DNA from: Takakia lepidozioides | Taxonomy: Eukaryota; Streptophyta; Takakiopsida; Takakiales; Takakiaceae | Length of the DNA: 64,000 bases | Assembly: GCA_030704615.1 (NCBI GenBank) | Contig: CM060731.1 | Coordinates: 11,036,001 to 11,100,000, forward strand | Reading direction: 5' to 3' | Shown: positions 23,983 to 35,926 of the stretch, piece after piece | Layout: every line of letters starts with the position of its first letter | Numbering within the stretch: the first letter of the stretch is position 1 | The notes under the pieces: generated by a model | Databases searched by the model: none | The model's input: the letters and a program-made list of their open reading frames with translations, nothing else | What the model was told of the DNA's origin: nothing | Made by a program: the position numbers and the translations under genes

Positions 23983-26900
23983 TCGTATCAGAGCGATACT
24001 AGAGATGACAGATCAGGGGAGTCAGGGTGCAGATGTACCACCAGTTGAGCTTAGGCCACCAGTAGAGGTTAGGCCCGAGTTTAATCAGCCTCCTCCGTTA
24101 TTGTTTCAACAAGTGTCGGAGGAATTACAGATGATGAAGGCTAGTTCAGCGCAGATTAGCCAAGTCGTAGGTTTGGACAGACAAACCAGTCAGGGAACAC
24201 TGCAAATGGGTCGCAAGACTCGTGTCATGAAAGACTATAGTTCACCAAAGTATACGGGTACAGAGTCTGTTCGTACAGTTGATGCAGTAGAGTAGTGGCG
24301 CTCTAAATTTGAGTAATACTTTCCCCTATGTTGCATTGAGACCGATGAAGCAAAGATTTCAAATGCGGTGGTGTACCTGTACGACGCGGCACATCGTTTG
24401 TGGAGGAAGTTGGAGGCTGATGCAAAACTTCCCGTCACATGGACAGAGTTTCGGACAGTATTCAATACCAACTTTGTACCACCAGACGAAGAAGGCCGAA
24501 ACATACAGTCGTGGAGGTATCTGAGACATGGAACTTTAAGTGTTCAGGCATATGCAGATAAGTATCGTGATCATACCTTAAAGTTGCCCAAGGATGTCAC
24601 TGATGCAGTACAACTTGTTTTCTTGGTACATGGTCTTAAAGATGAGATTAGACCCAATGTCCAAAAAGCTAGAAGTGCGTCTTTGCAAGATGCAATAGAA
24701 CTAGCTTTGATGTACGAAGGTAAACAAAATTGCATCAAGCCAGAGAGGCTGGAACCAATTATAATCAGTCAAAACGATTTTTTGGAAAGTCAGCCAATTG
24801 GGGAACCAATCACTTGAGTGAAGGTTGGATTCAAAAGGAAAGATCCCCTATGGCTGAGAGGGTTTTTCAAAAATCAGTATTGACGCCAGAACAAAAAGAC
24901 AAAGCCAAGAGAGAAGGCTTGTGTTTTGGATGCCTAGGGCCACATCAATGGAAAGAATGTCCACAAAACAGCCATAAGAAAGTGGCAATGGTGCAAGTGA
25001 GAACCCAGGGGGATAATCCTGAAATTGTTGGTGGACCTTCCAGAAAAGCTTTCTTGGTGTCCATGAAGAAGACGGTGTCGCATGCACGAGACTGCTTCCT
25101 CTCGCAAGAGGCCAGCAATGGATATCAGTTTGAGGGAGCACATCTGATCAAGATGATTGGAAAGGTGCAAGGTGAGAAGGTACTTGTATTGTTTGACACT
25201 AGATCCACACATAATGTAATAAGCTCACACCGGTTAAGAATTGAATTTACCCATGGAGCCTTCATCATACCAGTACACGGTGGAGATGGTTGATGGCAAG
25301 GGAACGGAAATATGGAATAAACGAATCCCAATTCTCAAATTGACCATACAAGAGTATTCTGAGAAATTGAGTTTTGAAATTCGCTTATCTCATATTTCCG
25401 TTCCCTTGCCATCAGCCATCTCCACCGTGTACTGGTATGGTGAAGGCTCCATGGGTAATTTCAACTTCTTAACCATGTGTGAGCTTATCTTGAACTTAGA
25501 GAAACTTTGTTCTTTCCGTTTCACCCAACCATCCTCAATGGTGTTTTGTGGGACTTTAGTGGTGGACGCAGATGAAACTGATCCATCCACTCTGCGCAAT
25601 TTTCTTGATTAACCCTTTCCCCACACCTTAGGATATGCTCATCCTCTCTTTGAGCTTCTCTTATCTCCGCTAGGAGATTGCTCTCTATTACTGTAAAAGC
25701 CATCTGATACATAATACGAGACAATGCATCAGCTACCACATTATCCTTACATCTTCGGTACCGAATCTCCATGTGGAACTCCTGCATCAATTCAGACCAT
25801 CGAGCTTGACGTCCTTTGATATCATGTTGGTTACAGAAATAAGTTACAAGTGTCTTCTGATCTGTATAGACCGGTAAACACGCCCATACAAGTAGTGCCT
25901 CCAAACTTTTAAGGCATTTATAATAGCATACAACTCTTGCTCATGTATGGGGTATCTCTGTTGAGTTGGATTAAGCTTTTGGCTGTCAAAAGTAACTGGC
26001 CGACCCTCCTGACTTAGGACCGCTCCAATAGCAATGTGACTAGCATCCGTTTCCAACACAAAAGGCTTTTGTAGATTTACAATCTTTAATACATGTACTG
26101 TAGCTACAGCATGTTTTAACAGATCAAAACTTGCTTGTTGTAACCCAGTCCACTCGTATAATCTGCTACAGTGTAACAAATCAGTAAGCGACGTTAATTC
26201 GTGATTAGTCCTTGATATACTTCATATAGAAACCAGCAAAACCCAAAAATGACTACAGCGATACTACATCAAGTGGTCTAGGCCATCTGAGTATGACAGT
26301 TACCTTCTTAGGATCTATCTTGACACCACCCACACACAATGTGTCCTAAATACTCCACCTCAAATTTAAACCACTCAAACTTGTTTGGATTAGCATACAG
26401 TGTAACTCGGCATAAGATTGTTAGAACTTGACGGAGATAAACCACATGTTCCTCAACTGTTTTACTGCCACAAATTTTGTGGTCAAAGGACCAAACGCAT
26501 AACCAAAAAAACTCGAAATGACACAAGACTTGGTTCGCGTAGAAAAGCGTGTGATTGAAAGCACAGAGGGGGAGGGGGCCTAAAAGTATTAAACACTGTC
26601 ATCCTTCATCTGATGATAGCCGCTCTTGAGATCAATCTTGCTGAAGATTGAGGCTCCCTGTAAAGCATCCATCAAATCATCAAATTCGAGGCATAAGATA
26701 TCGATAACTTGGACGAATCTGACCCAACCTTAGGTACTCGTCCAACATTGTTCTAACCACCTCTTCTTCCTTTAAACTTGTCCTATAAGGAGGTCGACTT
26801 ACTAGACTAGATCCAGGTATAAGCTCAATTCGATGCTCAACATTCCGTCTAGGAGGCAAATGATCCGGCAACTCTGAACGAAAAACATCTGCAAATTCAG

Positions 26901-27496
26901 CTTGAATTTGAAGTACCCAACTTGTCATGGAATTGTCTACAGATGGAACCATCTCTGTTCCGTATTCTACTAAGACCTCTTGCAAAAGACATAGGTTCAG
27001 ATACTTACAATCTGACACTTGAAGAACTCGCATTGCTGTAACCAAGGGCGTATCTGGCAAGTCGCGCTCACCTCGTATCATGATAATTCTATCCTCATGT
27101 TCAAACTGGTACACACGAGTCTTGAAATTGATACTATGTTCTTTCTGAGCATGCCACCTTTTCCCCAATACCACATCATATCTGGCCAACTTGGTAATCT
27201 CAAAACTCCAAGACAATATTGCGCAGAGTGATGGATCAGTTTCATCTCAGTCCACCACTAAAGTCCACACCATTGAGGATGGTTTGGTGAAACGGAAAGA
27301 CAAAGTTTGCATTCCAAGTTCAAGAGAACTTCGAAAGAAGATTCTTACAGAATGTCATGACAGTCCTTGTGCAGGATATCTAGGGGTTGAGAAAACCTAT
27401 GAGTTAGTGCGACGACACTTTTGGTGGCCTAAGCTCAAGGCAAACGTGCATGAGTATGTGACATATTGTTTCAGGTGTCAGGTCACTAAAGTATAA
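23983..27496 (+). mobile_element. Degenerate Ty3/gypsy retrotransposon with inverted internal block
   Basis: The primer-binding site TCGTATCAGAGC (23983-23994) matches the initiator-Met tRNA site TGGTATCAGAGC with one mismatch. Gag begins at 24005 on +, broken by stops at 24293 and 24314 and a shift near 24800. A zinc knuckle (C-X2-C-X3-H-X4-C, one residue short) follows, then a protease with DTR in place of DTG/DSG (25195-25203). From about 25394 to 27220 everything reads on the minus strand: protease end, RT start, RNase H (TDASHIAIGAVLSQ, ADALSR). From 27223 it reads + again with an integrase H2C2 zinc finger. The RT YxDD box is not visible. It is non-functional. Confidence 0.8.
25394..27220 (-). 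pseudogene. Inverted protease-RT-RNase H block of the gypsy copy
   Basis: On the minus strand, 27216-26680 carries the protease C-terminus and the RT entry region. The RT core is scattered over frames near 26640-26580 and 26526-26308. RNase H lies at 26179-25650 with the TDAS and ADALSR motifs. The block is in the opposite orientation to the gag/protease start on its left and the integrase finger on its right. Both breakpoints carry inverted copies of flanking sequence (25244-25313 against 25394-25465, and 25500-25605 against 27223-27305), marking a single rearranged element rather than two insertions. Confidence 0.7.
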
Positions 27497-27499
27497 CAC

Positions 27500-28930
27500 C
27501 TGAAATCTCCAGGATTGTTACATCCGTTGGAAATTCCACAAGGTACAAACATATTTTATGTCTAATGTATATCATCAGCATTATACACGTTAGTTGACTT
27601 TAGGTACGTCAGGTCCCCCTTACATTACATAATTTTGTAATTACAGGTTTTTGTAGACACCCTATTTGAATTAAAAAATAACTAGACTTTTTAATAGCAC
27701 CCAAATTTACTTTACAATATCATATAATGTTCAATTTGAACGGAAAAAAAAACAGTAGCAACACATGCACAACAAACAACAAATATTATGAACGTTATTC
27801 AGACAAATATGGCCTACTATTGTTCACTAACAAACTCATTCAATGTGTCTGCATCATTGCTATCTAACACATACAAGTTTTTCTTTGGCTGATAAGTTAA
27901 AGTGACAGTAATCATAATGGTGAAGGAAATCCTAGTTCATAAATCAGGAATCATAATGTTGAAGGGAATCCTAGCTCCACAATCCCCCCCCCCCCCCCCC
28001 CTGTTTTTTTCTTCTTCTCATCTATTCTTTTTAAAGAAATTTCTAACACAAAGACAAAGAAGTACCCCTATTTTTTTTATAAATGTAATTTTTATAATAC
28101 CACAACCCTTTCTTTAAAATAAATCTTTTAGAATTTTTATTTTTCAAGAATTTGTTGGACCCCATGTTGTATCACATGGTTTGGAATTCATGCCGAGTGA
28201 CTTCCCATAAGGCATCACAGTGGCCAGCCTTGGTAGGTATTTAGATATGAGATACCACATGTATTTGCTGCACAAAATGTCCATTAACTTATGGTGGCCC
28301 AGCTCCCATTCCTTACTGTCCAACAGATGACTCTTCCAGCCCTTGCCTCAGTCCTTTGACTTTCTGTTTCTAGCTTCTAACTCAATTTTAACTAATTCCG
28401 GACTTGAGATGAGTCCAAAAATAAGGATAAGTGAATAAATAAATCATATATGAAACCCAAAAAATAATTTTTATTCCACTAACAATACGTTAGTGCTATT
28501 ACAATTAGTCATATATACTTTGATCAACTTTAGAAATGTTCGCGGATGTCGGACAAATGAAAAAACTTTGACTCTAATGCCAATTTTCACGAAGAGAGAT
28601 AAAGAAATAATATATACTTCCACAACATCATGTAGAGCTTAAAGTCCAAAACTGACAAAAGGTGGAAACAAACATTAAAATCAGGAGCGCTCATTATAGT
28701 TCAGATCATCCAATAGAAATGACAAATCAAACTTTGACACAGATGAGAATAGATCATTTTTATTTTCAAATGTCATTGAATGCACAATGATATTCACTAC
28801 ATGCGACCTTGACATGTAAGTCGAACTATGCAGATACAACTAAAGAACTTGCGATTTCTACAACAAATTGTCCATATGCCCTGCCACAGCCGTAAATAAT
28901 ACTATAATTGTTAAGAACTAACATCATGGG
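27500..28930. other. AT-rich gene-free stretch with poly-C run
   Basis: No gene is supported. A run of about 19 C lies near 27984-28002. I do not find the right-hand LTR expected for the neighbouring gypsy copy. Confidence 0.4.
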
Positions 28931-28940
28931 ATGACATATT

Positions 28941-29858
28941 CTAGACTTGAGAAGCCGTCACGAATGATGATTCCCTTCCCAAACGACTTGTATTCAGGGG
29001 CTGAGTTCGAAGACGCCTCCCTATGCCCCATCCGATTTCAGCTTGACTTTCTGCACCAGACGAGAATGATCTATACTCGGAATGGTCGAATAGATCATCA
29101 GAATTGATACTGGAACGTGTGGTTGACGAAGTTGAAGATCTTGAACCATTCACATCTTGAACCATTTCGATTTTGAACCATTCTGACGAATGTTTGCTTT
29201 CTCTTTGAGATCCAGAGTCCTCAACTCATACTCGTAAGTCACTGAAAAATATCGAAGCCCACAAACCCAATAAAAAAACGACCGGCTAATTGAGAAACTA
29301 AAATAAAGAACAATACAGATAATCGGGCTGACTTGTCCACGGATAGAAAACAGAAGGATCCAAATATCACCCATACCAAGACCATAGTGGGTGATTCCGA
29401 TCTATCGCTGCACGAGATGCTTTTGCAAAGCTCTCACTCAGATACTCAACAACACTAGATACTCCTATCATGTTTGAGATAAATGGCTACACTACATCAT
29501 TTATATTAGACAGCTTATTTTTTGACCCATTAAAAGTAAGAGGGAAATATCCAGTATTTACAGGGTTTCTGAGTGATTTTGATGGTTCATCATCCACAAG
29601 AGGGATTTGCCCTTCCCTCGCAAACGTTTTTCCAGGAAAACTAGTAAGAACGGTTTGAATATCCTTAATGAGATATCTCATCCCAGGCTTAATATAGCCG
29701 GCTGTCGCATTGCAATGCTCATTGGACCAAACAAAACAGAAGAGCTTCATCATATCAATGGGCACAAAACATTGTAGCATCTTAAAAACAATGTCTGTTT
29801 CAGAGCAAGACCAAATGGTGACATGAAAGTTTTCAAAAAGACGCCTCAGGAACTCCAA
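28941..29858 (-). pseudogene. FCP1/NLI-type phosphatase domain remnant
   Basis: The minus-strand frame 29858-29487 resembles the second half of the FCP1-like HAD phosphatase domain. It has FLRRLFENFHVTIWS at its start, FVWSNEHC in the middle, and LVDDEPSK followed by NPVNTGYFP near the end, matching the family pattern of a conserved acidic loop and N-P-x-N. The N-terminal half with the DxDxT nucleophile is missing. A TAG at 29487 interrupts sequence that stays open to about 29400, and a Ser-rich minus frame at 29165-28941 may be its tail. This is a broken, probably captured or duplicated fragment. Active members dephosphorylate the RNA polymerase II C-terminal domain or act in TIM50-type import. 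Confidence 0.5.
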
Positions 29859-29889
29859 ACGTCATTTGAAGCTCATTGATTCAATTTAT

Positions 29890-32480
29890 TTTAGCTTATA
29901 TGTATGATAGAGTCATTGGGATATTTACTCGGAAATTCTTATATGTTCTACACACTCGTCCATATTTTGTACTTGATAGTACTTTTACCTCTCCAAACCC
30001 CTATACCCTAAACCTCATTCAAATATTTGAAGTTCATTCAAATCATTTTTCCAGCTTTGGGTATAATACAATTATGGTTAAAATATAACTTGATTGAACG
30101 TTTTTATAGGTCATAAACTTTCCTGCATATTTGTGTGATTCATACTTATAATTTTTCTAAAACCTTATATCTATGTTGGAAGCTCGTTATAAAAACACAT
30201 TCTTACTTTGGGGAATACATTACTTTGGGGTACAATGTATTCAAAGTTGAGATATTTGATTGAAAGTTCTTATAGGTTCGATGCACTGTTGTTTTTTTTT
30301 TTCCCCATCTTCATACTTTTTTCTTATCCTAAACCCTACAATACCTCGAAACCTCATATCCTGAAGCGAGTCATTGAAAAAATAAATGTACATAGCTTTC
30401 AACTTTGGAGTACATTGATACTTTGGTTTGGAGAAATTATTTCGATTAAAAATGTCTAGAAGTTCCATAGGTTCCATACATTTTTTCATATTTTACTAAT
30501 GTTGATTTGGATTTCTCTTGTGAGTAAGACTTTTTATTTCCTTGTACCGTTTTGATTTTGAATATATTTTAGTTCGCCTTCGGGCCTTGTATTCATGTGT
30601 TAGTATTCATAAATTTATATCCATGGTTAATCTTTTGCAAGAGTCAATTTGGATTCGAGACCGACATTTTTTTTTTTTTCAAAACAAAGTATTTTGTCTA
30701 AGTTCGAATCTTCATTTTTACAAGCTACCTATTGGGGATAGCAGACTATTTGACAACATGTACTGGGTAACGATGTCTCATGGATACGTGCGTTAATTAG
30801 TATATATCCTTTGTATTGGCTAAATTTGTATATCGTTCGTCGACGTTTAATGAATTTGGAGTCATGCAAATTGTGTTATTAATATATATCATTTGCATTG
30901 TCTAATGTATGTCATTCGACTTTGATGTCGACGTTTAAGGAATTTGGAGTCATGCACATTCACTTGAAAACTAAATCTTGATTCATTGCTTCATAATATT
31001 GTACTTATTTGATTTTAATTTTAATGTAAAATTATATTAAGTTTTGTCCGGATTTAAGCCAAAAGTCCAGAATTAGTTAAAATTGAGTTTTCTATGTTGT
31101 CTCGTTTTCCAGATGTACCTTTGTTTGGTCTTCTTGTGTCCACTCCTTGGCTTTTTCCCATCGCCTTGCAACAACCCCAAGTATATGTATACTGATATGA
31201 CATACAAGAGATACCTCCAGCAGAGTATCGTCACATTGATAATGTTCTGCACCCATGTCGTTGCCATCCATGCTGCAGTTTGCTTTCCCTTCTTCTTCTT
31301 GAGTTGTATGACCCTGCTTGACTTTTCATTCTCCCCTTCTTCCTCGCATCACTCTTGCTATCACTCACAGTTCTAATTGTTGGTTCCTTCTTCTTCATCA
31401 TGCAGACTCTTGGAAGAACCATTGACTCAAGATGACATCTCTTTCTCTCACGCCGGTAGTAGACACACAGTAGTGGTTTGCTGCTCAACATTGTCTTTGT
31501 TTGCTTCTTTCCACTTTTCCTTGTCACTCGTCTCTTCTTCAATCCTGCTAATGCTATCATTAATCAGTGTAGTGTTCTCTGCCTTTTGTGCCAGCCTAGG
31601 AAAGAGGTGAAGACATCATGCAACCTGGGGTTGTATTATGTATAATCTAGAAAATAGCCTACTATGTATGCCAAAAATAGGAACATAAAAAAATCAACAT
31701 CACCGTTTCTTCTCTCTACATGTAGCTATGTGGGCCTACTGGATGGATGTTGTCACTATTTCCATATCAACAACGTAGAATAGTGATTGGTGCATGGAAC
31801 AGGGGCATCTGAGCTGAAAACATTGAATGTTCTTATTGCACTTCAAACTATAATCAAACCCTGTATGGGACGGTTTTGAGATATTGTCTTAATACAATGT
31901 CACGTGCTCTTCATCATGTTTATGCTTTGATGGGATGACACTATGTTCTCCAGTCTCAATCACATCCGTAATGACATGATCAGTGGCAGTGTGTAGGGGA
32001 TTGTGTTGGTTGCAATGTTGTAGTAGGGCCATCGTAGCATCTGTGTTGCTATTTAGAGACAGTAGAAATGGTATTGCACATATATGAATAACAAGTTGCA
32101 GCCCCCAGGTCACTGCAACCAATCGTCCAACCCACAATCGATCTATATCACTAGTGAAGTAACGCATTTGAAACCTCCAGTTGCATCTGTCACTTCAACA
32201 AAAACCACTGCAAGTGGTTTTCCTAATTGTTGACTCCACTTGCAAGTCGTGAATGCAACCAACAGACAACTCACCACGCCACGTGGTAGGGCCTTTAGGC
32301 CTGCACGTGTCCTACCTCTACGAGAGCACGTGGAGTTCCGACACATTTGCCACGCGGTTGAATGTCCACATTGAAGACTATGGGGAAGTCCCCCCCCCCT
32401 CTTCAAAAGTCCACTATGGTCGAATCAAACTGATTGTGACATAGCTTCCTTGGGTTGTTTGGATGCTTTATCTGAGAACA
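29890..32480. other. AT-rich gene-free stretch
   Basis: About 2.6 kb with no supported gene. Several near-identical phrases (ATTTGGAGTCATGCA near 30856 and 30942, with TATATATCATTTG-type text) point to old repeats. Confidence 0.4.
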
Positions 32481-32544
32481 AATCTGTACAGTTTATTAGA
32501 TTTGATTAATCTAATGCAAAACTTGAGAATATTCTACATCTTTT

Positions 32545-32562
32545 TGGCGCCGCTGCCGGGGA
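32545..32562 (+). promoter_or_regulatory. tRNA-Asp-type primer-binding site of an LTR retrotransposon remnant
   Basis: TGGCGCCGCTGCCGGGGA differs by one base from the site complementary to the 3' end of tRNA-Asp that primes many plant LTR elements. It follows ...TCTACA by seven bases, as an LTR end would. A short ATG frame at 32651 (MDDYETALLE...) may be a gag start, but it stops within about 100 bases. Only this left portion survives. Confidence 0.6.
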
Positions 32563-33086
32563 AATACCAATTGAATGGGCTAAATTAAAATATTATAGTA
32601 GTGTGTGAAGGAAATTATTGGATTAAAGGAGAAGTGAAATACTAGTTGCTATGGATGATTATGAGACTGCATTGTTGGAAACTCGTGAGGTTAGGGCTTT
32701 AAAAAAGTTAGAGGGAGAAGAAATTCTAGAAAAGCATTTTCAAGAGTGAAAAAAATGTTCAAAGCCTAAAGATTTCAAGAGTGGAAAAACATGTTTTGCA
32801 AATTCTAGAAATGGATCCATTGTTGGGATACTTGATCATTCCAAATCAGAAAGGAAATAATGGTGCGAGATCTGACATATATATATTTTTCTATCATAAA
32901 GATAGTGTAAGGTGTGCCAATCTGAAATTCAAGAGGTGAAGTTTCAGATGTCACAGTCACAATTGAATATTGTTGATCCCAGATTTGTTGATGGTCATAA
33001 AGTGAAGAATACAATTCAATCTTCAGTTGAGTTACTGGAAATTTGTGGATTTTAGCAAAAATTTGGTAGCCGAGTCAAGAAGAATA

Positions 33087-33355
33087 TTAACCCTTAAGTG
33101 CCCAGTGCCCAATGTTGACTTTTTGAAAAAAAGTGGACCCCAGCTCAGAAAAATGAGAATATCTCAGCGAAAAAAAAGTTTTTGGGAAAATTGACCAGAC
33201 ATTATGCTCATACCTCCCCCTTGCAGACACCTGTAAATTTCCAGGCCAATCAGGCAAAAATTAGAGAAACGCCACCGTTGAGTGTGGGGCCCATTTTTTG
33301 GGCCCCTCCCAAGAAAATAAGGGAAATTGGAGGAATTTGCAATTTTCAATGATGG
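33087..33355 (+). mobile_element. TTAA piggyBac-like element, left end only
   Basis: TTAA at 33087-33090 is followed by CCCTTAAGTGCCC and a subterminal region whose landmarks (TTGACTTTTT, GCCAATCAGG, AAACGCCACCGTTGAG, GGGCCCATTTTTTGGG) align with the left end of the 39.26-kb copy and the inverted right end of the 0.66-kb copy. I cannot find the opposite terminus within several kilobases, so it is truncated or interrupted. Confidence 0.6.
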
Positions 33356-33693
33356 GATGAAATCTGCATGACCTCATCCTGCTTACAGGTGTTGTCCAGC
33401 ACATTGGCATTCTGATGAGCCATAGAATGCAAAAAATGGATTCATATTTTCTGATTTACAGCTGGTCAAAGTAAGGGGGGTCAAAATGCCATAGGCAGCA
33501 GCAGTTTTGCTGAAGCACAAAGACAGCCTGGTAGTGCCTGGCATGTGCACATAAGCTTCCACCATCTGCTCTCATTCTTTTGCCCAAGTTCCACACCAGC
33601 CTAAGGCACACAAAATGGAGTCTAGCAACATGAAGACAAAGGCCAGAATCAAGCACAGCAGCCAACTACTTCATCTCCTACCCATAGTGGGAG

Positions 33694-34207
33694 AGCATGG
33701 GTGGGATTTGAACCCACAGAGCTGCCCCAGCTGGCAGCCCATGCTGAAGCCAAATTCCACACAAGCCCAAGCTCCCAAAATATAGAGATGCAAAACAACA
33801 GCCTCACCTTTATCTCCCACCCTTAGTGGCCAAGCATGGGTGGGATTTGAACCCATGGAGCTACCCCAACTGGCAGCCCATGCTGAAGGCTTTTGGCCAA
33901 GTTCCACACAATCTGCACACTCCGAAAGTTTAGAGACAATGAGGCAGCCACACAAGCTTGAAGGCCAGCAAAATTCCAACACAATGAGGCAACATACAAA
34001 CCTGAACACAGATAATTCCATTGTGTGAGTGGGAATTGAACCCAGTGGCTTGCCCCAACTGGCAGCTCACACAAAGAAAGACCAACATGTGGCCAGCACT
34101 AGCATCAAATCAGACTTAGAAAAACCAGAGATGAACCCACCTTTACACGTCGAATTGTGTGAGTGGGAGTTGAACCCACTAACTTGCCCCAATTGGCAAC
34201 TCACACA
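33694..34207 (-). repeat. Four tRNA T-arm-like hairpin modules
   Basis: Four modules of 52-54 bp: 33694-33745, 33833-33884, 34021-34074 and 34156-34207. Each is closed by its own perfect terminal stem (AGCATGGG/CCCATGCT in the first two, TGTGTGAG/CTCACACA in the last two). On the minus strand each holds a B-box/T-arm motif TGGGTTCAA(A/T/C)TCCC preceded by GCCA(G/A)(C/T)TGGGG. The outer stems differ between pairs while the core is kept, so the pairing is conserved rather than the stem sequence. Confidence 0.65.
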
Positions 34208-34209
34208 TG

Positions 34210-35380
34210 AACACAAGGGGGGAGTAGTTCCAATTCTGAATTGCATCTGCTTCTCTCTAGTGTAGTCCAACAGGCATTCATCTTTTTGTCTCCATTGTCC
34301 TGCCATTGACTGGGGTCGGAAAAGTGTTCATTCCAAAGCTTCTCCTCATCTCTGTTACCTATTTTTGGATATTTTCCTACTGCTACATCGGCAACAACTT
34401 GTCAAAGTCACTCTAAACCACCACAGATCCACCCAACGATCTAACTTATAGGATTCAATATGCATCTCAGGGCCGAGTCTGATGAGAGGGCAAAACAGGC
34501 TGAAATAGGTTGAAGAAGAAGGTGCCCTCACCACATTGTTCTTGACCTTGTGTCATGACCCATGGAGGATTTGACCGACCATCAACCCAAAAGGACCTCT
34601 TGTGTGTGTTGCTTGTGTCTGTAGTCAGGTAATGTTGGTATGTGAGATCGAACCACCACGATGCAGCTGAGCAGGCAGAGATTGAAACACGGCTTGCTAA
34701 GACCAAGCTGACTCTCCCAAGAACGGCGAGCTTCTCCTTGTCTCGTCTCTCTCAAAAAACGGCGAGCTCGCAAGAATGTTGGGAGCTTCTCCTCCTCGAC
34801 GAGATGACGAAAATGTCGAACTATGTCGGAGCATTTGCTCAAGAGTGGGTAGGTCTGCAAAGCCTCCATCCCGCGCTCCAACATCATCACATTCCATGAC
34901 ACAACATCTCTCGTAGGCGCAGGAGAAAAAAAAAACCCAAGTCGCAGGCCTCTGTTCAGGGAACCCTATAAGCAACTTTTTGAATTTTTTTAACCTTTTG
35001 CAAACCCTATAAGCAACTTTTTGAAAAAAAATTATTTTTTTGCACTTTGATTCATTCTAGTGGTCATAGGCTAAAATCCTACTACCATCATCATCCCCTT
35101 CTATTGTTGCATCTGCCAAAACTCTCAGCCAGGACTTAAGCGAATTTGCTCATGAAGTTCGATATACCTAATCTTAAACCGTTAGATCTTAAACAATCTA
35201 GACCGTTAGATCTTATACAATCTATCGATTCAAAATCATTTCCATGTACAACCATGATCATTGCGTATTTTAATCTCATATATCTTGCGATGCTTGTTAA
35301 GCCACGTCCATCAAAGTCCAATTTATTGAACATATATCAAATCCCCACACATATTCAAAGCTGATAGGAATTTGTGGTAA
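34210..35380. other. Gene-free stretch
   Basis: No gene is supported. The phrase CCCTATAAGCAACTTTTTGAA occurs twice, at about 34963 and 35004. Related dodecamers with GTTAGATCTTA are doubled near 35180-35215. Confidence 0.4.
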
Positions 35381-35384
35381 ATAT

Positions 35385-35926
35385 GGATGGATGAGCTCAT
35401 CCAATGGATGGATCCATTCATGTATATGCCTTCAAAATGACACGTGTAGTAATAGAATCATATAAATGCCTTTAAAATGACACGTGTAGTGATGTAGTCA
35501 TATAAATAGGGTTATGAAACAACCTGCACTTAGGCAGTCATAAGTTTACATGTCATGTCATGCTGTGGATGAACTCATCCAATGGATGAATACATTCGTG
35601 TATGTGGCTTCAAAATGACACGTGTAGTGATGTAGTCGTATAATTAGAGCTGTGAAACCATCTTTAGTCATGGAGTCATAAAATTCCATGAAACGTCGTC
35701 CACGTGTAGTTAAACATATCACACTAGTCATATAAACCATCCCTGTCATCGTGGTCAACAATGTTTGACCAATGCTCCCTAACTTTCTAGAGTCATGTAG
35801 TTCCATTACTACAGAGTGATAAAACTATGATTGCAACGCATTTCAACGCTTTGTAGTCGTATACCTAGTGCAGTTTTTATGACTCCGCCAAAGCCGTAGT
35901 CCTAAAAACGCTCATATCTTGTAGTG
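35385..35926. mobile_element. CACTA-like element end with tandem subterminal duplication
   Basis: It ends in TTGTAGTG at 35919-35926 (inverse of CACTACAA). Two imperfect ~175-bp units (from about 35390 and 35568) each contain ATGAACTCATCCAATGGATG-like text, AAAATGACACGTGTAGT and AGTCATA motifs. The AGTCATA/TATGACT subterminal motif is shared with the end at 3.7 kb. The left terminus is not found. The right terminus abuts the transposase frame at 35927. Confidence 0.5.

Noticed and set aside
32143-32444. Overlapping short frames near 32.2-32.4 kb as a gene
   Set aside because: Low-complexity, no domain, no splice context.
33694-34207. A CRISPR-like or simple tandem repeat array
   Set aside because: The units are hairpins with differing stems and irregular spacing in a plant nuclear context. 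They do not fit a CRISPR array or a satellite.
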